A stretch of DNA of 64,000 nucleotides from a virus: IMG/VR virus record IMGVR_UViG_3300025168_000032, positions 121,653 to 185,652 of that record; one strand, given 5' to 3'. Below are positions 57,026-64,000 of this stretch, in pieces. The first letter of the stretch is position 1. Each line of letters opens with the position of its first letter. A model generated the notes under the pieces. It worked only from the letters and a program-made list of their open reading frames with translations, ran no database searches and had not been told where the DNA came from. The translations under genes were made by a program, and so were the position numbers.

Positions 57026-57791
57026 TATTAAAAATAACTCAGGTTCTCCGATTGAGTTTGAAAATGAAGTCCATAGTCTTTGCAGATTTGCACAAAAAAG
57101 GTTTGGATTTAAGAAACCTCCAACACTGGTATTCGATCAGGATGATGCTAATGCTGGTAAAATCCTAGCAAAAACAGGGTATTATCACCCTAGCACCATG
57201 GAAATACATGTATTCATTACAGATAGGCACCCCAAGGACATCCTTCGCTCTATAGCCCATGAGTTAGTTCATCATATGCAACACGATAAAGGAGAGCTTG
57301 AACAGGAGGGATATTCAGGGGCCGGCTATGCCCAGAAAAACCCACATTTACGGGAAATGGAAAAGCAAGCCTACGAGATGGGGAACTTGTGTTTTCGTGA
57401 TTGGGAAGATGGCCTAAAACAAGAACAACCAACTATTTATAACGAAAGGAGAAATAGTAACATGTCATTAAAAGAATGGAAAAACAAAGAACTTGGTCAA
57501 AATCTCACCGAAAAATGGGGATTTAAAATGGACCTTAGTAAATTAAATGAAGGTGAAATTCCCGATCAGTTGAAACCTTTTGTAAATAAAAAGAAAGAAG
57601 ATTCTGATAACGAAGATAAGAAAGAAGATGAATCAGAAGGTAGCAGCAAGCCTGATTTTCCTGATGTAGATGGTGATGGTGATAAAAGTGAACCTATAGC
57701 CAAGGCGCAACAAGACAAGAAAGAAAAGGTAGATGAAGCCAGCAGCACTGGTGGTGTCCAAGGACATACAGGAAGCAAGGAGCGCAAATAA
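57015..57791 (+). CDS. HExxH metalloprotease-like domain fused to virion-type protein
   Basis: A 258-residue protein. The N-terminal domain has H82-E-L-V-H86 and H90 (SIAHELVHHMQH), a zinc metallopeptidase pattern. At 57462 there is an internal ATG with AAAGGAG and ACTATTTATA upstream. From there it reads MSLKEWKNKELGQNLTEKW, a leader-like segment, and continues to a Lys/Glu-rich region and DVDGDGDKSEPI, a calcium-loop-like motif. So two products, full length and C-terminal (about 109 residues), are likely. Confidence 0.65.
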   Translation: MKYNIKNNSGSPIEFENEVHSLCRFAQKRFGFKKPPTLVFDQDDANAGKILAKTGYYHPSTMEIHVFITDRHPKDILRSIAHELVHHMQHDKGELEQEGYSGAGYAQKNPHLREMEKQAYEMGNLCFRDWEDGLKQEQPTIYNERRNSNMSLKEWKNKELGQNLTEKWGFKMDLSKLNEGEIPDQLKPFVNKKKEDSDNEDKKEDESEGSSKPDFPDVDGDGDKSEPIAKAQQDKKEKVDEASSTGGVQGHTGSKERK

Positions 57792-58543
57792 TGAACAATC
57801 ATGAAAAAGCTTTAAGACAAGTTGTAAGAAAAAAGATTCATGAGCACATGATAGAACAACGAAAAAGTGAACACACTTTAAGGTTAGTGATCAGAAAAAT
57901 GCTCAAAGAAGGTGACTTATCTGATGTACACCCGAATCGTTCTACAGGAATCAATACCCTTGAGGATGTTCTAAAGAAATCAATTCCGACTCTAAGGACA
58001 GATTTTAAACGACTGACAACTGACAAAAAACAGCGAGACTCTTTCCGCGCTCATATTGTTAAAGCGGTAAAAGACGCCATCATGCCAGAAATGGTAAAAG
58101 GTTCTTATGGTATTGGTGATGCAGGTGGATCTGCAAGTGCTCTTTTATCTGAACCTGTCAACGGGGCTACACCAGAGGGGGAGGAATCCCTAGACTCAGA
58201 TTTGTCTGATCTAGAAGAGGCCGATATCCAAATTGATGTTGGTGACGAAGATAAGAAGATCCCCGTTGAAGCCGATGACGTTCCATCTGCTGAAGAGGAC
58301 TTCGGTTCAGGTCTTGAAGATATGGATGAAACTGGTCGTAATATGGCTTACACTTCTTTTCGTAAGATATCTCAATATGTTCTTGATGCATATGACTCAC
58401 TTGCAAACCCGAAAGACAAGGAAATTTTCCTTGACTATCTTGTAACAAATTTGAAACTTTATTTTGATAAATTTGAGGATGAACTCCAAAGCACAGTTGA
58501 AGAACCAACAACAAGTGAATATGATAATATGAAAAATGCATAA
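57791..58543 (+). CDS. Acidic virion-type protein
   Basis: A 250-residue protein: basic helical N-terminus with two similar halves (ALRQVVRKKIHEHM and TLRLVIRKMLKEG, ending L-K-E), then an acidic middle (DLEEADIQIDVGDEDKK) and a helical end. It is probably a structural or core protein. The stop/start overlap with the previous gene is one base. Confidence 0.6.
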   Translation: MNNHEKALRQVVRKKIHEHMIEQRKSEHTLRLVIRKMLKEGDLSDVHPNRSTGINTLEDVLKKSIPTLRTDFKRLTTDKKQRDSFRAHIVKAVKDAIMPEMVKGSYGIGDAGGSASALLSEPVNGATPEGEESLDSDLSDLEEADIQIDVGDEDKKIPVEADDVPSAEEDFGSGLEDMDETGRNMAYTSFRKISQYVLDAYDSLANPKDKEIFLDYLVTNLKLYFDKFEDELQSTVEEPTTSEYDNMKNA

Positions 58544-58579
58544 TATATTATAACCTATTGCTAAACTGGTGTCAACTCA

Positions 58580-58957
58580 ATGTGGAAGAAAAAATTAAGA
58601 GAATATAAAGGTAAGAACTATAAATATTCTTTACGACAGAAACTGAAAAGAGAGAGAAAAACCTCTGATGATTTTGAGGGTATGCTTCATAATTTGACCA
58701 TAGAAGAAATACTTGGGTTGAAACTCGAGCTTGCCGCTTCTCATATCAATAATAAACTGTACAATTTCCCTGTTTACCGATCAATTAGGTACATTGTGAA
58801 AGAGGCCTGTCTACATTTCGCTCTATCTTCTACCAGAACATTTAGAGATGCTGCTTCTTTTCTTGGCATGAGGGAAGGAGATTTGAGAAAAGAAGTTAAT
58901 AGATATCAAATCGATTTGTCTGAAATGACGTATGATTCGTTTGAGGAACCTATTTAG
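58580..58957 (+). CDS. Fis-type helix-turn-helix protein
   Basis: A 125-residue protein with a very basic start (KKKLREYKGKNYKYSLRQKL). The C-terminus (FRDAASFLGMREGDLRKEVNRY) has the spacing of a Fis/NtrC-type helix-turn-helix. It may be a transcription factor or chromatin-like protein. It has no good ribosome site. Confidence 0.5.
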   Translation: MWKKKLREYKGKNYKYSLRQKLKRERKTSDDFEGMLHNLTIEEILGLKLELAASHINNKLYNFPVYRSIRYIVKEACLHFALSSTRTFRDAASFLGMREGDLRKEVNRYQIDLSEMTYDSFEEPI

Positions 58958-58977
58958 TGTAAAAAGGAGATTTTTAA

Positions 58978-59346
58978 ATGAAATTAACAGCTAAATTACT
59001 TAAACAGATTATTAAAGAAGAATTGCAAAATAATTTAAACGAAGAATGTGGAGAAATGCCAATGGAAACTCCTGAGATTGGTATTGCTCATGATGACCAA
59101 CCTTGTGGTTGCCCTGATATGGCCCATTATCACGATAATGATGAAGGAAGTATGTCTCGATCTCAATTAATGCATATGAAGGGTTATGTTGATCAGTTAA
59201 TGCATATGATTCAAGACCAAGACAATCTCCCTGAGTGGGTTGAGAGTAAAATCACCTTAGCAAATGATTATATTGCTAAGGTAAAACACTACCTTGAAGG
59301 TGAAATGGCTAGAGATCAAGGGATGTTAGAAAATAAAATGAAGTAA
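58978..59346 (+). CDS. Putative virion-internal protein
   Basis: A 122-residue protein opening MKLTAKLLKQIIKEELQNN (I-K-E site). It continues with His/Asp/Cys-rich CGCPDMAHYHDNDE, a possible metal site, then LPEWVESKITLANDYIAKV, a helical segment familiar from small T4-like marine phage proteins. AAAGGAG precedes the ATG. Confidence 0.65.
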   Translation: MKLTAKLLKQIIKEELQNNLNEECGEMPMETPEIGIAHDDQPCGCPDMAHYHDNDEGSMSRSQLMHMKGYVDQLMHMIQDQDNLPEWVESKITLANDYIAKVKHYLEGEMARDQGMLENKMK

Positions 59347-59353
59347 AGAATAC

Positions 59354-59382
59354 TTGACAAATCTCTATTATAGTGTTAGTAT
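59354..59382 (+). promoter_or_regulatory. Sigma-70-like promoter
   Basis: TTGACA (59354-59359), 17 bp ending GTGT, TAGTAT (59377-59382). An AT-rich leader of about 50 nt precedes the phosphomannomutase gene. Confidence 0.65.
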
Positions 59383-59435
59383 AATATATAAATTATTAAT
59401 TAATAAAATATTAATATTATAATAGGAATATATAT

Positions 59436-60242
59436 ATGATAAATAATAAAATAGTATTATTTGATATGGATGGTACTTTAACTGAACCTAGAGGTCTTTT
59501 TGATACAGAGTTATTATTATCACTTAGAAAACTTTCTCAACATACTGAAATAGGAATTCTTACTGGTAGTGATTTGAAATATATTGAGTCTCAATTATTA
59601 AGACTTCTAAAGTTTTCAGAAATTAGATTCAAACTGCATCTTCTTCCCTGTAATGGTACAAAATATTATAAACCACCAGTTTATTCTAAAGATGAATTCA
59701 CCCTTGTAAGTGAAAATGATATGGCTGCTGAATTGAGCGATAGTTGTTTAAAAGAACTTTTTAGGATTCTTACAAAGTCACAAGCTTCCGTTTGTTATGA
59801 ACAAATACCATTAACAGGTCATTTTATTGATTATCGTGGATCTATGATAAATTGGTGTCCTATCGGTAGAAATGCAACAGCGAAACAAAGAGAAGAGTTT
59901 GTTGCCTTCGATAAAGAACGTAATTTTAGAAAACGTTTGATGGATAATTTAAAAACCAAAATTTCTTTAAGATGCCCAAACAAGATTGATGTTAAGTTAG
60001 GGGGAGAGACCTCTTTCGATATATACCCTATTGGTTGGGACAAAACTTATGGTCTTAAACATTTTTCAGATTACGAATGCTGGTTTGTTGGCGACAGATG
60101 CTTTCCCGGAGGGAATGATTATGAGATTTATGAGAAACTTTCAGTTAATGGTCGCGCATTTAAGACTTCAGACACAATAGAGACTGGGATAATCATAAGA
60201 GAACAAATCATTCCAAAACTTAAAGGAGAAAATAATGAATGA
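59436..60242 (+). CDS. Eukaryotic-type phosphomannomutase (HAD-IIB)
   Basis: A 268-residue protein. FDMDGTLTEP carries Asp10/Asp12, INWCPIGRNA binds sugar phosphate, GGETSFDIYPIGWDKTYGL and FVGDRCFPGGNDYEI are signature blocks of alpha-phosphomannomutases of eukaryotes. It converts mannose-6-phosphate to mannose-1-phosphate. It differs from the usual bacterial ManB family. With the cupin and nucleotidyltransferase-like protein it suggests the phage makes or alters a nucleotide sugar. Confidence 0.9.
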   Translation: MINNKIVLFDMDGTLTEPRGLFDTELLLSLRKLSQHTEIGILTGSDLKYIESQLLRLLKFSEIRFKLHLLPCNGTKYYKPPVYSKDEFTLVSENDMAAELSDSCLKELFRILTKSQASVCYEQIPLTGHFIDYRGSMINWCPIGRNATAKQREEFVAFDKERNFRKRLMDNLKTKISLRCPNKIDVKLGGETSFDIYPIGWDKTYGLKHFSDYECWFVGDRCFPGGNDYEIYEKLSVNGRAFKTSDTIETGIIIREQIIPKLKGENNE

Positions 60243-60393
60243 AATTTTAAAAAGTAAAAATATGAGTTTGGTCTGCACCATTGCAAATTCTCTATTTGCA
60301 ATCCACTCATTTTCCAATGGTAGTTGGTTATTCGGCCTAATGTGTGTAGGATTTGCAATATTCTGCGGAAGAAATTATCTTAAGCACCCATAG
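60235..60393 (+). CDS. Small membrane protein
   Basis: A 52-residue protein with hydrophobic stretches (LVCTIANSLFAIHSF, WLFGLMCVGFAIFCG). AAAGGAG precedes the ATG. Overlaps the PMM gene by 8 nt and ends nine bases before a tRNA. Confidence 0.55.
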   Translation: MNEILKSKNMSLVCTIANSLFAIHSFSNGSWLFGLMCVGFAIFCGRNYLKHP

Positions 60394-60402
60394 CTCAACT
60401 TT

Positions 60403-60474
60403 GCATCCATGGTGAAAGGGATATCACTAGGGACTTCTAATCCCTCGTTCTAGGTTCGAATCCTAGTGGATGTA
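60403..60474 (+). tRNA. tRNA-Arg (TCT)
   Basis: Cloverleaf: acceptor GCATCCA/TGGATGT, anticodon stem AGGGA/TCCCT with loop CTTCTAA (anticodon TCT), T-arm CTAGGTTCGAATCCTAG. CCA not encoded. It reads AGA, a codon used heavily by these genes. Confidence 0.93.
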
Positions 60475-60481
60475 TTTTAAT

Positions 60482-60554
60482 GCTGGTGTAGCTCAACTGG
60501 TAGAGCACCGGTTTTGTAAACCGGGGGTTAAGGGTTCAAGTCCCTTCACTAGCT
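60482..60554 (+). tRNA. tRNA-Thr (TGT)
   Basis: Cloverleaf: acceptor GCTGGTG/CACTAGC, D-arm with AGCTCAACTGGTAGAGC, anticodon stem CCGGT/ACCGG with loop TTTGTAA (anticodon TGT), T-arm AAGGGTTCAAGTCCCTT. Seven bases after tRNA-Arg. CCA not encoded. Confidence 0.95.
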
Positions 60555-60570
60555 TTCTTATGGAGATCAA

Positions 60571-61011
60571 ATGACAAAACGAGTATTTTTAATATTGTGC
60601 CTGCTGATGAGTATAACAGCCCAAGCAGCACCACAGGAAACTCTTTCCAAAGAGAAGGATCATAGAATTGCTGTTATTTTGGAACTTTTTATTCCGATGG
60701 CCGGTAACATATATGCAGACAATAGTGTAAGAGGGTTGGCGCCTAATTTGGTTGGGGCCACCGGTTCTGCTCTTTTGGCGGTTGGTTCATTTAACCATTT
60801 CACCTATGACATTTCTAATGGACTCAGTGGCAGTCCTATGACCGAGAAGCAGGCTAATATTTACCTCTCTATGGCAATTCTAGGTAGAACTTGGGCGCTA
60901 ATAGAGTGCTTTCAGGGCACGACCAGATACAACAAAAAATTGTATGCGATCAACCCAACTATCTTACCTACTAACGATGGTATTACATATGGAATACAGA
61001 TAGAGTTCTAA
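60571..61011 (+). CDS. Exported or membrane hypothetical protein
   Basis: A 146-residue protein with a clear Sec signal (RVFLILCLLMSITAQA, cut after AQA) and further hydrophobic stretches (VGATGSALLAVGSF, IYLSMAILGRTWALI). It may be an envelope protein. TATGGAG precedes the ATG. Confidence 0.65.
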   Translation: MTKRVFLILCLLMSITAQAAPQETLSKEKDHRIAVILELFIPMAGNIYADNSVRGLAPNLVGATGSALLAVGSFNHFTYDISNGLSGSPMTEKQANIYLSMAILGRTWALIECFQGTTRYNKKLYAINPTILPTNDGITYGIQIEF

Positions 61012-61037
61012 TACAGATTACAAAAATACTGTTTCGT

Positions 61038-61066
61038 TTGACAAACTCTAATTAATATGTTATACT
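61038..61066 (+). promoter_or_regulatory. Sigma-70-like promoter
   Basis: TTGACA (61038-61043), 17 bp ending ATGT, TATACT (61061-61066), then AAAGGAG. Confidence 0.75.
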
Positions 61067-61084
61067 ATAAAGGAGAAAAGGCAA

Positions 61085-61408
61085 ATGAAAATTTTTTATT
61101 TAAAACGAGATGAAGATGAAAGTGGGATAAGCGGCACTGGCCGAGTAGCCCAAGGATTTATTTTTGATAATGGTAAAGTAGCTGTCTCATGGTTATCGGA
61201 ACACCCAAGTGTTACAATCTATGATAACATTGGGGAAGTTCATGCAATTCATGGCCATGGTGGAAAAACGGAAGTGGTAATGGAACCAGATTATAAGAGA
61301 GCGTTTGGGGAATTAAAGTCTTTTGTAGACAATTTTAAACTCTCTGATATAATGTCTGAAAAGCTTGCGCCTGAATCTCCTGCGTCTAAACTCTTTTCTA
61401 AAAACTAA
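61085..61408 (+). CDS. Hypothetical protein
   Basis: A 107-residue protein; FIFDNGKVAVSWLSEHPSVTIYD reads as a beta sheet, and the C-terminus is helical. AAAGGAG precedes the ATG. No family was recognised, though a WSEHPSV-like segment is common in small phage proteins. Confidence 0.65.
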   Translation: MKIFYLKRDEDESGISGTGRVAQGFIFDNGKVAVSWLSEHPSVTIYDNIGEVHAIHGHGGKTEVVMEPDYKRAFGELKSFVDNFKLSDIMSEKLAPESPASKLFSKN

Positions 61409-61416
61409 TTCATTAT

Positions 61417-61902
61417 GTGTATAAATCAAACTGGAACAAATTTACTCTCAAATTGGACGCTGCATGGCGACCTTTGGATATCATTGGCTCCTTTAAGGCG
61501 TTCAACATGGTACTAACTGAAAGAGCCAATCAAGTTGCGGCCTACGAAGACGGAACCCCAGCAGTGATTGTGTTAAACAAATACGTTAGAAAATTTCCAT
61601 TTAGTTTAAGCTGTAATCGTAAGAACGTGTTTTGGAGAGATGAGAATCAATGTCAATACTGTTTAAATATGTTTAATTATTCTGAATTGACGATGGATCA
61701 TGTTAACCCTAAATCTAACGGTGGTCCTAAAGTGTGGGAAAATATTGTTACTTGCTGTAAGCACTGTAACAGTAAGAAGAAAAATAGAACGCCAAAGGAG
61801 GCCAATATGCCCCTAATGAGAAGGCCATACGCACCGAGGGTTAAAATGATAGACCTGTATCGTAATGTTGAAATAGTAAAAGAGTGGGAACAATTTTTAT
61901 AG
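61417..61902 (+). CDS. HNH endonuclease
   Basis: A 161-residue HNH nuclease: CQYCLNMF with a zinc pair, LTMDHVNPKSNGG with the catalytic His, NIVTCCKHCNSKKKNRTP with the second Cys pair. HNH enzymes are often free-standing homing or packaging nucleases. GTG 61417 lacks a good ribosome site, so the exact start is unsure. Confidence 0.85.
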   Translation: MYKSNWNKFTLKLDAAWRPLDIIGSFKAFNMVLTERANQVAAYEDGTPAVIVLNKYVRKFPFSLSCNRKNVFWRDENQCQYCLNMFNYSELTMDHVNPKSNGGPKVWENIVTCCKHCNSKKKNRTPKEANMPLMRRPYAPRVKMIDLYRNVEIVKEWEQFL

Positions 61903-61910
61903 GAGTTAAA

Positions 61911-62351
61911 ATGAAAGTACCAACTATAATCGTGAGTGGGGGTTTTGATCCTATTCACAAGGGACACGTCCAAATGATACGAGAAGCTGCTGAGTACGGT
62001 AGAGTTATCGTAATATTGAATTCGGATGATTGGTTAATAAGAAAAAAAGGATATAAATTTATGTCCTTTGAAGAACGTGCATACATTGCAGGAAGTATCA
62101 AAGGTGTTGGTATCGTATCAAATGTAGACGATCAAGATGGAACAGTCTGTGATGCTTTAAAAAGGTTTAAACCTGATTATTTTGCCAATGGCGGAGATCG
62201 TCTTGAGAAAAACACCCCAGAAATGAACATTTGTAAGGAATTGGAAATTAAGATGCTTTGGAATGTTGGTGGTGGAAAAATACAATCGTCTTCTGATTTG
62301 GTATACAATTCACAACTTAAAAGGAGAGTGGTCAATGGCCAAGAATTTTGA
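61911..62351 (+). CDS. Cytidylyltransferase-like nucleotidyltransferase
   Basis: A 146-residue protein of the RfaE/glycerol-3-phosphate cytidylyltransferase class: GGFDPIHKGHVQMI with the HxGH site, FANGGDR, and a YNSQLKRR end. ATG 61911 follows AGGAG. It could activate a sugar phosphate. With PMM it may modify cell-surface carbohydrate. Confidence 0.8.
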   Translation: MKVPTIIVSGGFDPIHKGHVQMIREAAEYGRVIVILNSDDWLIRKKGYKFMSFEERAYIAGSIKGVGIVSNVDDQDGTVCDALKRFKPDYFANGGDRLEKNTPEMNICKELEIKMLWNVGGGKIQSSSDLVYNSQLKRRVVNGQEF

Positions 62352-62586
62352 TTTTACAACGATGGATCTTTTGTTAGAGAGATTACAAGAAAACCCAAAC
62401 CCAGATATGGTCGCAGTTGTTAATGACCTGATTATGCTAACAAAGAAAGCTGGGGATCTTGGCTTCACAATGAAAGAGATAGCTAGTTTAAGTACAATGG
62501 GCTTTTTCATATCACAGGAGCCCGAATTACAGAGTTTGTTAAACTTTATGTTAGGAAAAATACAACCAGACGGCGTATATAATTAA
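62335..62586 (+). CDS. Small helical hypothetical protein
   Basis: An 83-residue helical protein (MDLLLERLQENPNPDMVAVV, NDLIMLTKKAGDL). AAAGGAG precedes ATG 62335, inside the end of the cytidylyltransferase gene. Confidence 0.6.
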   Translation: MAKNFDFTTMDLLLERLQENPNPDMVAVVNDLIMLTKKAGDLGFTMKEIASLSTMGFFISQEPELQSLLNFMLGKIQPDGVYN

Positions 62587-62602
62587 ACAATTTTAAGGTT
62601 AA

Positions 62603-62644
62603 ATCCCTTGTTCTTTTCTATTTAGGGAGGGGCAAGGGATTTTT
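62603..62644 (+). terminator. Rho-independent terminator
   Basis: ATCCCTTG (62603-62610) pairs with CAAGGGAT (62633-62640), followed by TTTT. About 15 nt after the preceding stop. Confidence 0.75.
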
Positions 62645-62779
62645 ATATGTCAAAAAATATGAAACTCACAATACATCAGATACAAAACAAACATTTGTTG
62701 CTTCTATTAAGACGATTAGACTATTTATGACTGAAAGTGCATAGTTATTTAGTATTTAAAATTATTAGGAGATATAAAA

Positions 62780-63106
62780 ATGAATATTACGAAATCAAAA
62801 CTCAAACAAATCATTGCTGAAGAATATCAAAGATTTAATGAGCAAGATGATATGGGAGTTCCCGCAACACCCGATCAGGAAGAACCGATGGTTTCCCAAG
62901 GTGAAGAACTACCAAATTCAGCATCGAAGTTAAAGATAGCATTGAAAAATTTGGCAATGGACACTTCAAAGTTTAAAGGAATTGACCCCAAAGAAGCCGC
63001 TGCCATTGCAGACGCTATTAATCGCCTGCTAGGAAAAGCCCAAGAAGGCTCAGCCGGCGCAATCTTTAAAAGGTTGTCCGTGGCATTCGAGAGATTAAAA
63101 ATCTAA
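62780..63106 (+). CDS. Putative virion-internal protein
   Basis: A 108-residue protein opening MNITKSKLKQIIAEEYQRF (I-A-E site, the same triplet as T4 MKTYQEFIAE). Acidic linker, then a helical C-terminus. TAGGAG precedes the ATG and ACTATTTAT lies about 58 nt upstream. Confidence 0.65.
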   Translation: MNITKSKLKQIIAEEYQRFNEQDDMGVPATPDQEEPMVSQGEELPNSASKLKIALKNLAMDTSKFKGIDPKEAAAIADAINRLLGKAQEGSAGAIFKRLSVAFERLKI

Positions 63107-63121
63107 TTTAGAGGAATTATA

Positions 63122-64000
63122 ATGAACAAGCTGAATGATAATATTTTAAATCATCGTATTTTACAAAAATTAATTGAAATGAATCTTATATCTCAAAATG
63201 AGGTTCGTCGTCTTATAACAGAAGAGTTGGCTAACAAAGATTTGTTAGAAGAAGCACCAAAGGACACTGTGAGTAATTGGCTAACCACAAAACTGAGAAA
63301 GATTGAAGATCCTGTAGAAAAACTAAAAGAGGTAGAAAAATTACTTGGCTTTTTGGATGAATCATTAACGGATAACGATGCTTTTGAAAAAGCGTTCCCT
63401 AAAATCTTTAGCCAAGGGGAAGAGAAAATTAGGACATATCGTGAAGCTATCGCCGAGAAATTGGCGTCATGGGCCCCCGATGGTAACCCAAAGTCCATAT
63501 CTAACAGATTGAGAGCAGCAGCCGCTGGAAGTGCAAGCCCAAAAGAAAAAGTAGAAGTAGCCGCTGCCGCAGTAGCCGTAGTAGCGAAGGAAGAAAGTAC
63601 ACCAGTTACTTTGGCCGCCATAAGTACTGCTTTGACGATTGTTGGTGGAGATAGAGCCGCAAATAATAAAGAGGCAACAAAAGCAATTGTTGCATTGGCA
63701 CAAAAAATCACAGGCGAACCCGTAGAAGGAACAGGGGAAGAACCTGACCAACGAAAGGCCGGAGTGTCAAACGATCCAAACTTGTTTGATTTAAACAGGG
63801 AGCAGATCGAATCCCTTAAAAGTGCATATAAACCTTTTAGAAACGACTTTTACGGTACAACAACTCTAGCTAAGCAAGGGGAGATTGTACGAGAATTTAA
63901 ACAAGCTCTAAAGGCAGTGTCGGAAGATGAAGACAAGGAAGCTGGGTACGAAAGAACTTCTGATGCTAAAGCAGAAACGCCCCCGATAGAGGAGCAAGAA
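63122..64000 (+). CDS. Virion-core-like protein, truncated by the window end
   Basis: At least 293 residues, open to the last base. The N-terminus has VRRLITEELANKDLLEEA with L-I-T-E and further L-x-E-type sites. An Ala-rich region (EVAAAAVAVVAKEE) and Glu/Lys-rich helices follow. Composition fits an internal head or scaffolding protein. Confidence 0.6.
   Translation, partial: MNKLNDNILNHRILQKLIEMNLISQNEVRRLITEELANKDLLEEAPKDTVSNWLTTKLRKIEDPVEKLKEVEKLLGFLDESLTDNDAFEKAFPKIFSQGEEKIRTYREAIAEKLASWAPDGNPKSISNRLRAAAAGSASPKEKVEVAAAAVAVVAKEESTPVTLAAISTALTIVGGDRAANNKEATKAIVALAQKITGEPVEGTGEEPDQRKAGVSNDPNLFDLNREQIESLKSAYKPFRNDFYGTTTLAKQGEIVREFKQALKAVSEDEDKEAGYERTSDAKAETPPIEEQE

Noticed and set aside
62647-62730. 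27-residue ORF after the terminator at 62603
   Set aside because: No ribosome site, no neighbour coupling, and composition like random AT-rich DNA.
7873-63220. Leader peptides as Sec signal peptides
   Set aside because: They are amphipathic and charged, lack a hydrophobic core and lack an A-x-A site.
63193-63711. 172-residue minus-strand frame
   Set aside because: It mirrors the Ala/Glu-rich virion gene that is open to the window end. Alanine-rich coding sequence commonly leaves such shadows.

Overview
The window is an AT-rich, gene-dense, almost entirely plus-strand stretch of a large tailed-phage genome, probably a T4-like or jumbo myovirus. It carries a gp32-like ssDNA-binding protein, a UvsX/RecA recombinase, a DnaB/gp41-like helicase, a 5'-3' exonuclease, an unusual phage DNA polymerase of the bacterial Pol III alpha (DnaE) type, a class II ribonucleotide reductase, ThyX, dUTPase and thymidine kinase. 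It also has its own GroEL, GroES and J-domain protein, two ClpP-like proteases, an endolysin, three tRNAs, and many proteins with short N-terminal peptides that resemble T4 capsid-targeting sequences. Several short Sec/lipoprotein signal peptides point to a Gram-negative host. The acidic Asp/Ser/Thr-rich style of the smallest lipoprotein resembles Myxococcota/Bdellovibrio-type proteins, but that host guess is weak.

Layout. 0-13.6 kb holds replication, recombination and nucleotide metabolism, then a GroES-like protein, ThyX, a nucleotidyltransferase-like protein, a J-domain protein and a cytosine-deaminase-like amidohydrolase. 13.6-29.7 kb holds a ParB-like protein, the Pol III alpha polymerase, dUTPase, a probable capsid-core protein, ClpP-2, an amidase endolysin, GroEL, a holin-like protein, glutaredoxin, a cupin and an exported trypsin-like protease. 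29.7-44.3 kb is an accessory zone of some fifty very small genes. It contains eighteen copies of a promoter module whose inverted repeat GGWCA-N5-TGWCC sits at a fixed distance from the -10 box. It also contains most of a roughly thirty-member family of tiny 'xVGDLV' proteins, two zinc-knuckle paralogues and a MoxR-ATPase/VWA-metallopeptidase pair. 44.3-64 kb holds putative virion-cargo and structural proteins, a short minus-strand operon (tRNA-Ala, thymidine kinase, a membrane peptide), exported VWA and thioredoxin-like lipoproteins, a HAD-Nudix fusion, a eukaryotic-type phosphomannomutase, tRNA-Arg and tRNA-Thr, an HNH nuclease and a cytidylyltransferase.

Regulation. Eleven promoters resemble sigma-70 promoters (TTGACA, 16-17 bp, often an extended TGT-TATATT -10). 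Fifteen others lack a recognisable -35 and instead carry the dyad centred exactly 31 bp before the -10 hexamer. Three more have both a -35 and the dyad, now 40 bp before the -10. This geometry suggests an undescribed activator regulon driving the accessory zone. Together with the expanded VGDLV family, this is the most novel content of the window.

All calls come from reading motifs, spacing and translated sequence. No database search was possible, so family names rest on recognised motifs.
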